Positions 6,795 through 15,601 of a DNA stretch of 64,000 nucleotides are shown in pieces (the stretch's first letter is position 1; each line of letters opens with the position of its first letter). The notes beneath the pieces were generated by a model. That model was not told the origin of the DNA. It saw nothing but the letters and a program-made list of their open reading frames with translations, and searched no databases. The stretch comes from an uncultured Collinsella sp. (lineage in GTDB: Bacteria > Actinomycetota > Coriobacteriia > Coriobacteriales > Coriobacteriaceae). The DNA lies in the NCBI GenBank assembly GCA_900545615.1, contig UQZM01000005.1, forward strand, positions 1 to 64,000, written 5' to 3'. A program made the position numbers and the translations under genes.

Positions 6795-9032
6795 CTACCT
6801 CTCGGCAAAGGTACCCCAACCGCCGGCAGGAACGTCGACACAGCTTTCGAGGTAACTCTTCATGATGTCTTCCAATGTGGGCACGCGTCCTTCGGCCAAT
6901 ATGCCCAAGGCATCCAGCACATCGAATACGGCGGCTGCGTCATCGACCCCGAGGAGGTCTTCGTTGCACAGGTCCAACCTCGCACCAAGCACAGTATACC
7001 CGTGCTGCACAGCGACCCTCGCAAGGGTATCGTCATCGGCAACCAGCGGGTGCCTTTGGATCTCGACAACCAGCCCATACTCTTCGCCGGGCTTTCTGGA
7101 ATCAAGATCGAACGCGAGCCCGATCTCTTGGACGACGAGCCACGTTTCGGCATATAGCTTCCCTTCCTCGTCCAAGAATAGCCTCGTCATGGCGGGCACG
7201 ACATCCCCATACCCAAGAAACTTCCCGCAAAGAAGCGTTTTCGACAGGGAAGAAACCTTCGGATAGCGAGACAGCCACGCCCTGCCCTCTCGAGTTTTAA
7301 GCAAGGGGCAAACCTCTTCGGGATTTCCAAGCATTTCCGTAAGCATGTAGAACCTGGCACAGAAGGCGGCGGCGGTAATGTTAATCCGAATGCCGGGCGC
7401 GTAATGGCTCATCGGAGTCTCGAAGCCGGAGGCCCTTTCATACGCGCCTCTGCACTCGGCACGCATACCAAGCAAGGCGTAGCACAGGCTCATCTCGAGA
7501 TAGGGATATCCGAGGGACGGTTGCTTGTTGAGCGTAGCGAGGCGCTCTTCGGCAATCGAGAGCTGCATTTTTGCCACCTCGGGTTTGTCGTACAGTGTCA
7601 GCCGGGCAAGCTGCCATCGACACTCGAGCGCCGCCATAACCTGCAAGCTTCCCTCAAGGAGGCCTATAGCCTCATCAGTGTACGACACGGCGCGCTCAAC
7701 GTTCTCTCCCACCATTAAGGCTAGGGCAGCGCGTTCTCGCAGCACTTGGGAGCGCCGCAGAATCGCCTCGGGAGGAAGGCCATCCTCCATCACATCCAAA
7801 TCATGCTCCGCGTCCCCATCCTTGAAATACCGCATTACGCTCTCAGCCAAAGTATTTAGGGAGCGGTCATCCACCGCCAAGCCCGAAAGCATCGCCCTCA
7901 GGTTCATATGGGCATAGTAACGTGCATCGGGGTCGCTCACGCACAAAAACCGATCGCATCCTTCGAAGAAATTGAGCACGGGGGCGGGGTCGAGCCCGTC
8001 GGCCCACGCGATTCTTCCCAAGCTCGCCATAGCGACGACGCGCTGTTGCTCGGAAAGGGAGGCATTGCTGAGGGTGCTTTCGACCTCGGCCAAATACAAC
8101 TTGTTCCTGTCCTCGATGCTTGCCCCTATCTGCCTCATGAAAAGAAGCCGCAGATTGAAGAGCTGCCCAAAATCGTTGGGGCCAATCGGCGCAAGCGCCT
8201 TTTCGCATTCCTCAATCAACCCCCACCCTTCTTCAATGCCGCCATCAGGCAAGCCGATTTTCGTTTTATTCAATGTTGCATTCTCAAACAGAAGCAAGAG
8301 GAACGACTTATTCCGAACGCCCAGACGCTTGGCTTCACGATACGTCTTCTTGAACTCGTCGTCGGCGACTTTGAACTGACCGTTCACGATATAGCCAACC
8401 GCGCGGTTGTGCCAAAGCTGGACTTTGATGAAAGGGTCTGTCTTGTCGGATATCTCGGCCAAGGCGCTTTCGAGTTCCGCTTGCGACCCAGCACGATCGC
8501 AAGCGGAGTTCGCGATAATATGGAGGGCGAAATGCCTGAAAGCCGGTTCTAAGTTTTCGTCCTCAAGCATCCTTTTTGCAACGCCGGTGTTTCCCAAGTA
8601 GATGTTGCAGAAAATCCTGTCCTTGTCGAGGCAGGCGAGCTGCCTTCTGGACAGTCGATCACGGTCAACCGAGTTCATCAGCCTGAAGGCAGCTACGTAG
8701 TCGCAATCGGGAAGAGAGGGATCAGCCTTGCCCACTATGTCATCTAGCCGCTGCGCACACCAAAAATAGTTGGCGGGAAGAGCGAGCAGACACACCGCGA
8801 GAAAAACCGATGCCACACCCGTCAACCATAAAAGGCTAAGCCTAACCGATGCAAACAATGCGACGAACGCCAGTGCCACAACAAAGATATCAGCCTTGTA
8901 AAACCGCGCCAAAGCCTGCTTACACAACCACAGCAACGCCGGCGCGACGACAATCGAAACCGCCAGGATAGAAAGGGCCGGGTCAGGCCCCGTGATGATA
9001 TCAATCGCAGCAAGGATATCTTGGAACCCCAT
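6795..9032 (-). CDS. Membrane-anchored helical-repeat (TPR-like) protein
   Basis: The 745-residue product has three predicted membrane helices at about 19-41, 47-70 and 72-92. The remaining 650 residues are almost wholly alpha-helical and rich in Ala, Leu and Glu, with the rhythm of TPR-like repeats (for example LWHNRAVGYIVNGQFKVADD near 205). The last 120 residues differ: YAETWLVVQEIGLAFDL, then HPLVADDDTLARVAVQHG, loosely PIN-like, but I cannot confirm that. No family is recognised. It stands alone between two IS relics inside a defence island, so a sensor or scaffold role is possible but unproven. The ATG at 9032 (MGFQDIL) is the natural start. Confidence 0.7.
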   Translation of the reverse strand: MGFQDILAAIDIITGPDPALSILAVSIVVAPALLWLCKQALARFYKADIFVVALAFVALFASVRLSLLWLTGVASVFLAVCLLALPANYFWCAQRLDDIVGKADPSLPDCDYVAAFRLMNSVDRDRLSRRQLACLDKDRIFCNIYLGNTGVAKRMLEDENLEPAFRHFALHIIANSACDRAGSQAELESALAEISDKTDPFIKVQLWHNRAVGYIVNGQFKVADDEFKKTYREAKRLGVRNKSFLLLLFENATLNKTKIGLPDGGIEEGWGLIEECEKALAPIGPNDFGQLFNLRLLFMRQIGASIEDRNKLYLAEVESTLSNASLSEQQRVVAMASLGRIAWADGLDPAPVLNFFEGCDRFLCVSDPDARYYAHMNLRAMLSGLAVDDRSLNTLAESVMRYFKDGDAEHDLDVMEDGLPPEAILRRSQVLRERAALALMVGENVERAVSYTDEAIGLLEGSLQVMAALECRWQLARLTLYDKPEVAKMQLSIAEERLATLNKQPSLGYPYLEMSLCYALLGMRAECRGAYERASGFETPMSHYAPGIRINITAAAFCARFYMLTEMLGNPEEVCPLLKTREGRAWLSRYPKVSSLSKTLLCGKFLGYGDVVPAMTRLFLDEEGKLYAETWLVVQEIGLAFDLDSRKPGEEYGLVVEIQRHPLVADDDTLARVAVQHGYTVLGARLDLCNEDLLGVDDAAAVFDVLDALGILAEGRVPTLEDIMKSYLESCVDVPAGGWGTFAER

Positions 9033-9242
9033 AATCCTCCGCTAGACTCGAGTCCAATACTCGTTTGCTATTGTAGCTTGCATTCTATAGTGATCTTCCT
9101 TCATGTAGTTTCAAATAGAACACATGTTTTGGAAATTGTTTTTGCAATGACTGGGATATCCGCAACCCGCCGCCAGCATAAAACGCGCATTGTGAGAATT
9201 ACCTGATCAGCCAGTTTGCAAATACTACCAGCGGACTGCATA

Positions 9243-9385
9243 TGCCAGCTCGATTGCGAGCTACGAGGGCTTCGCGGCGTGCGCATGTTCACCGGCGACA
9301 AGGCCGTCGGCATGGTCGGCTCGCTCGCCGAGATGTTCCCTGGGGCCAAGTGCCGGCGCTGTGCAGCGCACTTCATCCGCATACA
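9243..9385 (+). mobile_element. IS256-family transposase internal fragment
   Basis: The plus strand encodes LRGLRGVRMFTGDKAVGMVG followed by LAEMFPGAKCRRCAAHFIR, the DDE-domain block of IS256-type transposases. It is bounded on both sides by unrelated sequence, so it is a short internal relic and a third independent piece of this family in the window. Confidence 0.75.
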
Positions 9386-9531
9386 GTGGTCTACTGCCCC
9401 TGCGCCCTGTACATAGCCTCGGTTGTCTCGTGGGCGCCGGCCGCCGTCAGGGTGGCGCCGTGCTCATGGCACGCCGTCCAGACGGGCTCGCCCCCGAAAA
9501 GCCGTACGAAGGCGAAAAGTAAGGCGAGAAA

Positions 9532-9642
9532 ATGGCCTTCCTGTTGCACCTGATTGGAATGGGTATGGGGCTGTGCACGCTCGTCGCCTACGCCTGCATC
9601 AAGGTAGGGGCTGAAAGCGAAGCGGTTGACGACGCGAGCTGA
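9532..9642 (+). CDS. Small membrane protein of 36 residues
   Basis: ATG at 9532 follows AAGGCGAGAAA, an acceptable ribosome-binding site. The product begins MAFLLHLIGMGMGLCTLVAY, one hydrophobic helix, then a short polar tail (SEAVDDAS). It lies just downstream of a transposase relic in an otherwise gene-free gap. No function is recognised; it could be a small membrane toxin-like peptide or a chance frame. Confidence 0.35.
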   Translation: MAFLLHLIGMGMGLCTLVAYACIKVGAESEAVDDAS

Positions 9643-9679
9643 TTAGTGATCGTCAAACTGTTCGGAACCGAACGAAAAT

Positions 9680-9709
9680 AGAGAGGCCCTTTGCAAAAAG
9701 GACCTCTCT
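9680..9709 (-). terminator. Terminator of the AIPR operon
   Basis: A 13-bp stem with one mismatch (agagaggtccttt with aaagggcctctct on the minus strand) is followed by ATTTTCGTTC. It lies 35 bp beyond the stop of the minus-strand AIPR reading frame. Confidence 0.75.
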
Positions 9710-9744
9710 GCTGATGGCATTCTAGAGAACAGCCCTGGATTGCC

Positions 9745-10830
9745 CTAAGGCAACAGTAGTGAAATCTTTTCCTTGACCTTACTTGCCATGGCGTAAGACT
9801 TAGCAGCTTTGGATGTTCCGCCAAGGGCCAGATAAACATCCATCACCATGTCCGCAACAGTTTGAATAATTTCATCTGAAAGCTTGTCAAGGTCGAGATT
9901 CTCTATGTCACCAAATGTCAGGCTATCTTTATTGGACAACATGGAAGCAACGCCCATTATCACGTAAAATCTTATGTCGCTTATTTGGGAACCCTCTAAG
10001 TCTCTCTTAATTTGTGGAAACTTCAGGCAAACCTGTTTTCCGAGACTAGCGGCTCTGTAGTAAGCCTCAAGGTTGCCATCCTGCCCAAATATTTTCTTAT
10101 ATTGAACTTCGTCAGACAAAAGTGTCGACGGTCTTGCCCTTGCCTGATCCGGCCTGCCGAGAAGTATCGACATCATGCATTGCGCAAGAAAGGAGAGGGT
10201 TACGATCTCTTCTCTCTTCCTCCCCTGGTTTTTGTAATAGTTCTTCCGCCTTTCGTAATACAGTCCATTTCTTTTCATGTAGAGTTCTATCTGGATATGG
10301 ATTTGGTCAGTAGCGCGAAGCGATGTCTTTTTCACCTGAGTTTGGTTGTTCGTCGCCAGTATCACTCTGTTTCTGGTCTCATCGCTTCCCGGCACAAGGA
10401 TTTTTACCATCACATTTCTGGAATCTTCGGCGTCTTCTGTGCGAGACTCCATAAATTTATATATTTCATACGACGTTTGAAGTCCATTAACGATGCGAGG
10501 CTCTTCCATTTTCACTTCTGCTCCTGCTATTTGGTAGGCTTCAGAAGCCAGTATCGTTACCCCGTTGTTGAGCCACCAGAAATCGTCTTCGCTAGGATGC
10601 TCCAACGTTTCCCTGATTCCTTTGTTGACTGAAACATTTCCCTCGTAATCTCTGACGTTCGCCTCAAAAAGATAGCTACGGAGCTGTCCTTGGTCGTCAG
10701 TGAGGAAGCGGTAGTAATCCGACAAAGACACCAGGCCAAAGACATCCGTTCTCTGAGGAACTGATGCATAGGACCCCGAAAAACGCATAACAAGCCCACT
10801 CTCTGCGGGAGGCGACCAGATGCGCATCAA
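9745..10830 (-). pseudogene. AIPR abortive-infection protein, C-terminal part (frame-split)
   Basis: This frame of 361 residues carries the conserved AIPR core: FEANVRDYEGNVSVNKGIRE, DDFWWLNNGVTILA and RIVNGLQTSYEIY. AIPR proteins are abortive-infection phage-resistance proteins of about 550-600 residues with a nuclease-like N-terminal domain. Here the N-terminal domain lies in a separate frame (10845-11444). The first codon available is a TTG at 10830, and the frame stays open upstream past the end of the first part. The two parts join if the run TTTT near 10853 gains one T, or if the ribosome slips back one base there. It is either a recent pseudogene or a gene needing frameshifting. Confidence 0.85.
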
Positions 10831-10844
10831 TTCGTCTGCTCCAA

Positions 10845-11444
10845 CTAAAACACACGAAGAACTAAATCGGCTTCGCCGACGATTTCGTCAATGGCAGCGG
10901 GAAGCTGCTCTTTCTGAATCTTAACGCCGTCCGATGGTGAATCCGCATTCGCGATGTACACGAACTTCATTCGGATTTCGTTTCCGGCCATCGCCGCCGC
11001 TTGAATCGCATCTCTTATTCTTCCAAAAGTATCGATAACGCGATCAGAATATTTATCGTCGAAATCATTTAAGTTTTTATCGAATGTCAGAAGGTCATTG
11101 CAGGTGTCCTTCCACTTCAAGAACGCGTCTTCTTTGAATGATTTTGAAACCTTAGTCTGAAGAATAACAATTTCAACCCTTGATCCACGATTGATGTAGT
11201 TTTGAATCTGGACATCCTCACTCAAGAAATAATTGTTGGCGAAGATGTAAATAGCATCGCAGCCCCCGTCTCGCGACCCTCCAATGAGCCCTTCCGCTAT
11301 CTCATCGTCGTCAAGGTCGTATGGAGCCATGTATCGAGAAGAAGCCAACAGTTCAAAGTAGTCCCCTTTAGAACTATATTCAGTCTGCTTAGAGAATTCG
11401 TCCGAAATGAATCCGTCTATCAGAATCTGGCTGTTGGTTGGCAT
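10845..11444 (-). pseudogene. AIPR protein, N-terminal nuclease-like part (frame-split)
   Basis: The 199-residue frame starts at an ATG with a strong AGGAGGAAGA site. It contains GGSRDGGCDAIYIFANN at about 54-70 and VEIVILQTKV near 91, the Asp and QxK positions of the restriction-endonuclease-like fold found at the start of AIPR proteins. It ends at a TAG right after GTG TTT. Reading one base back at the T run gives LVGADELMRIWSPP and leads into the AIPR core of the next frame. In a normal gene these two frames would be one protein of about 560 residues. Confidence 0.82.
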
Positions 11445-11628
11445 TCTTCCTCCTAAAGATGAATAAGCTAATGAAATGATACGACTTTTATGATTTTAGT
11501 GTAAGCACCAAAACAACCGCGTCTTAACAGCCTGATAAGCTTTGGGCAAAATCGTCGCAACACTTTATTCAGCATGGGCTGCGGTGACGCAGGCAAACAT
11601 AGAACGCAGGAACATGTGGGCAGATCGT

Positions 11629-11687
11629 GAGTAACCGTCTTTCTCCGTACCGCCCGCTACAGGCGGTACGGAGAAAGACGGTTACTC
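11629..11687. repeat. 26-bp inverted repeat, 7-nt loop, upstream of the hsdS relic
   Basis: Arms 11629-11654 and 11662-11687 are perfect reverse complements (core ccgtctttctccgtaccgcc) around CGCTACA. There is no T tract. Its position just before the specificity-gene relic fits a recombination site of an invertible hsdS locus, but this is inference. Confidence 0.8.
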
Positions 11688-11689
11688 GA

Positions 11690-12282
11690 TAGGTATCTAT
11701 CGGAATGCGACGCTGCTATATCACTGCATAAACTGGTCGACTTTGGGAACGGTTACGCTTTCAATAGCGGCACTTATTCAGATGACGGCAACTATAAAGT
11801 TCAGACAATCATGAACGTGCGGGACGGCAACGTTGACTGTTCTGACGCCAATCGTATCGTGAACATTCCTGGCCGCATAAAATCGTATTGCAGACTCATG
11901 CTAGGAGATATCGTGCTTTCGCTCATGGGCAGTGTTGGTAGGGTCGGAATTGTTGCGGAACCTGACTGTTTACTTAATCATCGAGTTGCCGTGCTCGTTT
12001 CTGTCAGGAAAGACACGCTGACAGGATTTTTTTCTGGTTCTGGCAAACTGCCTTTAAGGAACATATGATTGGCATTGCACAGGGAACTGCCCAGTCTAAC
12101 CTGAGCGCCTTGAAAAACTACAGTTGGAGATACCCCATAATTCCGGTGCCATTTCGGCACTTTGCGAGAACTTGATGCCTCTGTTCGATACCATTCTCGA
12201 CAACAGGATTGAAATGCAAGCACTTTCCTCGCTTAGAGACGCTCTCCTGTCGATGCTAATGAGCGGGGAAAATCGCGATTGA
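11690..12282 (+). pseudogene. hsdS: Type I restriction specificity subunit (HsdS) relic
   Basis: The plus strand encodes one HsdS target-recognition half in pieces. Frame one gives LVDFGNGYAFNSGTYSDDG, GDIVLSLMGSVGRVGIVAEP and LLNHRVAVLV. After a T7 run (12027-12033) the reading moves frame to IGIAQGTAQSNLSALKNYSW. After about 12150 it moves again to LMPLFDTILDNRIEMQALSS and ends SGENRD-stop at 12282. These are hallmark HsdS motifs (GNVGRVG-like loop, central GxAQ region, C-terminal conserved helix). hsdM and hsdR are absent from the window. Two frameshifts and a missing first half show it is not functional. Confidence 0.8.
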
Positions 12283-12968
12283 CGAGGTTGTACAATTTGA
12301 ACATGGACAATAAGGGAACAACGACAAGTTACGAAGGCGTGCTGCCCTCCCATATGCCATTCGATATCTGGGAGGTATACGCCCGTCTCGTGCTTCAATT
12401 CCTTGATGAAGCAACGTATAGAAACCTGTCGCATAGGGACAAACCCGACCTTTGGGATGAACTCCATGACCTGGGAGTCGAGGTAACCCAAGCAATATCT
12501 CAAGAAACCCAGGAGGCGGACGCTTTGTATGCGAAGCTCCGCGAAACGGATGACGCAAAGCTTAAGGAACGGCTGACGGAACGAATCGAGCAGGTTGGTG
12601 CTGAGGTGTTTGATTGGGGCCTCTTCGGTCCCAGCGGCAAAGATTCTTTAGGCCTGATTATAGAAGCTTACAAGGAAAAACTTGGTAAGCTAAACGGCGG
12701 CGGGTATAGGCCATTTGCGCACAATCACCTATTCATAAGGTCGGATGTGCTGGCCGATACGGTAATGCTCGAAGAGGCGCTTGCTGCCTTTCTTTCATTG
12801 AGTGTATATTCGGTCTCTTTCGAGCGCGTCATTGTCACGGTGCCAGGGCATAACTACGATTTCGATCTTGTATCTCAAATGTATAAAGCCATATCGTTCG
12901 GAAGTGATGATCAATTTAGGATCGCTGAACAAGCGAGGGCGCTTGTCTTAGGCGCGGAGATGAGTTAA
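12279..12968 (+). CDS. Unknown soluble protein coupled to the hsdS relic
   Basis: The 229-residue frame starts at TTG 12279, overlapping the hsdS stop (gaTTGA), with GGGGA nearby; ATG 12303 (MDNKGTT) is an alternative without a clear ribosome-binding site. The product is acidic, mostly helical and has no membrane segment. Notable stretches are YARLVLQFLDEATYRNL, FDWGLFGPSGKDSLGL and FERVIVTVPGHNYDFDLV. I do not recognise the family. Its coupling to hsdS suggests it was a passenger of a type I restriction locus. Confidence 0.6.
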   Translation: MTRLYNLNMDNKGTTTSYEGVLPSHMPFDIWEVYARLVLQFLDEATYRNLSHRDKPDLWDELHDLGVEVTQAISQETQEADALYAKLRETDDAKLKERLTERIEQVGAEVFDWGLFGPSGKDSLGLIIEAYKEKLGKLNGGGYRPFAHNHLFIRSDVLADTVMLEEALAAFLSLSVYSVSFERVIVTVPGHNYDFDLVSQMYKAISFGSDDQFRIAEQARALVLGAEMS

Positions 12969-13048
12969 GCCACCAAATAATCATTTACCGGGACGTAGGC
13001 CTACGCTTCAGAATTGTTTCCATCGAACCAGGAGGAAAGGAGCCCCCG

Positions 13049-13264
13049 ATGGAAGCGCTGATCAATATGGTCCCAGCTCAGATGCAGCCGGTTCTAGACT
13101 ATCTGCAGCTAAAGCAATTAAAAGCAGTGCTCGAAATCACTCTGCAAAGCCATGCCGAAAGCAGCGTGCCCAGCCGCTGTGACACTACGTCAAATTACTG
13201 GCTGGGATTCAACAGCTATCTAACGTTAAATCTCTGGTTTGGATCGGTGGCCAAATCGCTCTAA
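13049..13264 (+). pseudogene. Possible truncated tyrosine recombinase, N-terminal scrap
   Basis: A strong AGGAGGAAAGGAGCC site precedes ATG 13049. The first 35 residues (MEALINMVPAQMQPVLDYLQ, then LKQLKAVLEITL) resemble the N-terminal helix of site-specific integrases that sit near hsdS genes in related bacteria. The remaining residues look like noise, and the frame ends inside an inverted repeat. If right, this is the lost invertase of the hsdS locus. The identification is by resemblance only. Confidence 0.3.
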
Positions 13265-13277
13265 ACCAGAGATTTAA
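13224..13277. repeat. 16-bp perfect inverted repeat
   Basis: Arms gttaaatctctggttt (13224-13239) and its exact complement (13262-13277) flank a 22-nt spacer. It lacks a T tract and cuts the end of the small frame at 13049. It may be a recombination or element end. Confidence 0.7.
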
Positions 13278-13474
13278 CAACTTCCAACCAGATTTTTTCA
13301 TACTCCATAAAACTCCGCTAACCGAAAACGGTCGAAGTTACATTCAAACCATTTGGAGCAATTTGGATGTGTTCCGCTCTGTGTGCTGAAAACAATCTCG
13401 TATTCGGCAACGAGGAACGTTTCTGCCAGTTTTGGAACGCGATGTCCAGATGGATCTGCAAGCGGAATATAAAA

Positions 13475-13505
13475 CAAGCGGCGCTACTATTAGTAGCGCC
13501 GCTTG
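13475..13505 (-). terminator. Terminator of the 14.1-kb minus-strand genes
   Basis: Perfect 14-bp stem (caagcggcgctact, loop att). On the minus strand it is followed by TTTTATATT. It lies 67 bp past the stop of the gene ending at 13572. Confidence 0.85.
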
Positions 13506-13571
13506 CATCATCAAAGAAGAATCGCTATCGATCGTCTCCGGGGTTTTTCGTTCAAAATTAGAGCATGTCGA

Positions 13572-14144
13572 TTACGGCTCATCGAAGTCCATCCACTCTA
13601 CAGGCTGCATTAGACCGTAATAATCGACGGGCGTTTTGAATCGAATCCTGCCCAAATGACCGTCGCTCTTCCGCACCCAACTGCGTCCGTAGCGATCGGT
13701 GAAAGCCACCTCGCAGCCGAGGGCCTTATGCATCGAACAATCGAGATGCCCGACGCACCTCACGGTTTTGCCCGGAGCAACGGACGAGAGTAGAACTCTG
13801 CTGTTGCATCCCTCGACGTCCCTCCCGTCTTGAGGCCCGGCGCCTTGGACAAGTACGGCAGTGAGGATAACTTGGTAAACGATGTCGTTGCTATTGTTCA
13901 TCACTTCTAGGCCGACCTGTGTCCCGAAATCAATCCTAATCCTGCCAATCGTGGTCGTCTCCCTCTCAGGCATCCTGACCACACGGGCACAGATGGCTGA
14001 TGCCTGGCTCCGCGCGGCCGTCCGGCGGCCCCGTATCAGCGAGACAATCCACTGGACGAGAGTGAGCGCCAGAGCTAGGAGAGCAACAACCGTGCCGAAA
14101 TCGATTTGACCGTTGAAACTAATTACAACGCCATCCGGAATCAT
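13572..14144 (-). CDS. Unknown single-pass membrane protein
   Basis: The 190-residue protein has one N-terminal membrane helix (VVALLALALTLVQWIVSLI, about 19-37), then a basic stretch (RGRRTAARSQ) that would face the cytoplasm, and a beta-rich domain with several Cys (CNSRVLL, VRCVGHLDCS, LGCEVAF). Its ATG overlaps the stop of the upstream gene by 4 bp (ATGA), so the two are one operon. No family is recognised. In this setting a membrane-tethered partner of a defence pair is conceivable. Confidence 0.65.
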   Translation of the reverse strand: MIPDGVVISFNGQIDFGTVVALLALALTLVQWIVSLIRGRRTAARSQASAICARVVRMPERETTTIGRIRIDFGTQVGLEVMNNSNDIVYQVILTAVLVQGAGPQDGRDVEGCNSRVLLSSVAPGKTVRCVGHLDCSMHKALGCEVAFTDRYGRSWVRKSDGHLGRIRFKTPVDYYGLMQPVEWMDFDEP

Positions 14145-14608
14145 TTGATCATCCCGTCCACCATCGCCGCCGCCTCAAGGAGAGGCTTCCAGTCGTCGGG
14201 CCCCACCTGGCGAACGGCTCGCTGCTTCCGTCGCACATCTCGCATTCTGACCGCAGGCATCTCGTGAAGCCCGGGGTAAATGAGCACGCGATAGAGCTCG
14301 TAAAACCCTATTTCAGACATATCATCGTCGGAGCGCACGATGACAGCTGGAAGGCGGGGAAGCCCAAGCCCAGAGCAAAGATCCTGAATTCGACCGAGAA
14401 CCACGCGCAAATCTGGGACCCCCGCTTCGACCGCAAAGCCCTCGGCGAGCTCGTCGTGGACAAAGGGAAGTCTCTCGACTTTCGCCAAGCGAAGAGTCTC
14501 GCGGGCCACGTTCCCAAAGGTCAGTTTGAAGGGCGCACCGACAAAAGAGGTATCATCCTCCGCTGTACGAATCCCCTCGATGTTGTCACGCGCGAGCGTC
14601 ATTCGCAT
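14141..14608 (-). CDS. Unknown soluble protein paired with a membrane protein
   Basis: The 155-residue product starts at ATG 14608 after GGGAGGGG; a TTG three bases upstream is less likely. Sequence features are FKLTFGNVARETLRLAK, LPFVHDELAEGFAVEAGV, VVLGRIQDLCSGLGLPRLPA and DWKPLLEAA. It is mixed helix and strand with no membrane segment. It reads like a compact enzyme or regulator, but I cannot name it. It overlaps by 4 bp with the membrane protein downstream and ends close to the HEPN gene, which is in the same orientation with a 57-bp gap. Confidence 0.65.
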   Translation of the reverse strand: MRMTLARDNIEGIRTAEDDTSFVGAPFKLTFGNVARETLRLAKVERLPFVHDELAEGFAVEAGVPDLRVVLGRIQDLCSGLGLPRLPAVIVRSDDDMSEIGFYELYRVLIYPGLHEMPAVRMRDVRRKQRAVRQVGPDDWKPLLEAAAMVDGMIK

Positions 14609-14665
14609 CAACCCCTCCCGGCCAATCTCTCAAGATGGAGAAGCAATCTTCTCAAACCGCACAAT

Positions 14666-15601
14666 TCAGAGCTTGCGATGGTTCTCAGCAAACCAGTTAT
14701 CCAAGGTTTCCACACGATGCCTTAAGCGCTTCTCATACAGATTTGCGGGTACCCCGAGCAGATCAAGAAGAATAGCCCTGTACATCAATGAGAGCTTTTT
14801 GAGATAGAAAGCACTTTCGAGGCCATTGAGATATTCATCCTTGGGCTGATTGGCCTTAATATGCATAATCCTGACTCGACTGCACTTCAGCTTAGATAAG
14901 AACGCATCATAGGCTTTCTTTCCCATCTGCATTTCATAAGCAAAAGCTACCTTACCAAATTCCCCAATGACTGCATCGAGGCACTCTTTTAATGTAGGCT
15001 TATTCTTTGCGGCCAAATCAGGGAACAGTCCCCTTTCTTTGTTGCACATCTCAATCAAAGGCTCAGCGAGCTCGATGAGAAAAGCGCATCGAATGTCAAT
15101 CGGCATCCCAGACCTCGACATAGCATACAGGTACATCTGATTTGTAATGTCGAGCTGCTCCACCAAGTAAAGCCATTTCCCAACCAAGTCGTCAGTCAAA
15201 ACATCGCAATAGTCAACGAGTTTGTCGTTGGGAATATTCGACGAACGTAAGTCGGAATCGAAATAGCTTAATCGCCGAGCTAGAACCTGTCTGACCTCCG
15301 CCTCGCCGTCATCGCCATCCGGCGAGCCGTCGAACTCTGCCCTGACCAATGGAACAAAAGCCGCATCGAACAGCATCAGAAGTCTTTCAATTATAAACAA
15401 CGGCGTTTGAATGTTCGTCCACGGCATCGGTTCGGCAGCAACAGTGGTTATCTCCCTGGTTCGACATTGCTTGACGACAACATCGTATGCAATGTCCCCG
15501 CATCTCATGTTGACGCAGATCTCATGCGGTCCGCCCAGAGCGAGACCGTCTTGCTCATAATACGCGGAAAGCGTTTTAAATCTGGGAATATGCTCTCCCA
15601 T
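14666..15601 (-). CDS. HEPN-domain defence protein (ApeA-like)
   Basis: The start at ATG 15601 (MGEHIPRFKT) has an excellent GCAGGAGGGG site. The frame extends 18 codons further only through a TTG. The 311-residue product has a beta-rich N-terminal part of about 100 residues and a helical C-terminal part. The motif RVRIMH at 242-247 is RxxxxH, the active-site signature of HEPN ribonucleases. A beta-rich N-terminus before a HEPN C-terminus is the plan of ApeA abortive-infection proteins, which cut RNA when a phage is sensed. ApeA itself is a tentative label; the HEPN motif is visible. Confidence 0.6.
   Translation of the reverse strand: MGEHIPRFKTLSAYYEQDGLALGGPHEICVNMRCGDIAYDVVVKQCRTREITTVAAEPMPWTNIQTPLFIIERLLMLFDAAFVPLVRAEFDGSPDGDDGEAEVRQVLARRLSYFDSDLRSSNIPNDKLVDYCDVLTDDLVGKWLYLVEQLDITNQMYLYAMSRSGMPIDIRCAFLIELAEPLIEMCNKERGLFPDLAAKNKPTLKECLDAVIGEFGKVAFAYEMQMGKKAYDAFLSKLKCSRVRIMHIKANQPKDEYLNGLESAFYLKKLSLMYRAILLDLLGVPANLYEKRLRHRVETLDNWFAENHRKL

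Noticed and set aside
13367..13561. Small plus-strand frame before the terminator at 13475
   Set aside because: It overlaps the terminator stem and lacks a ribosome-binding site; composition looks like noise.
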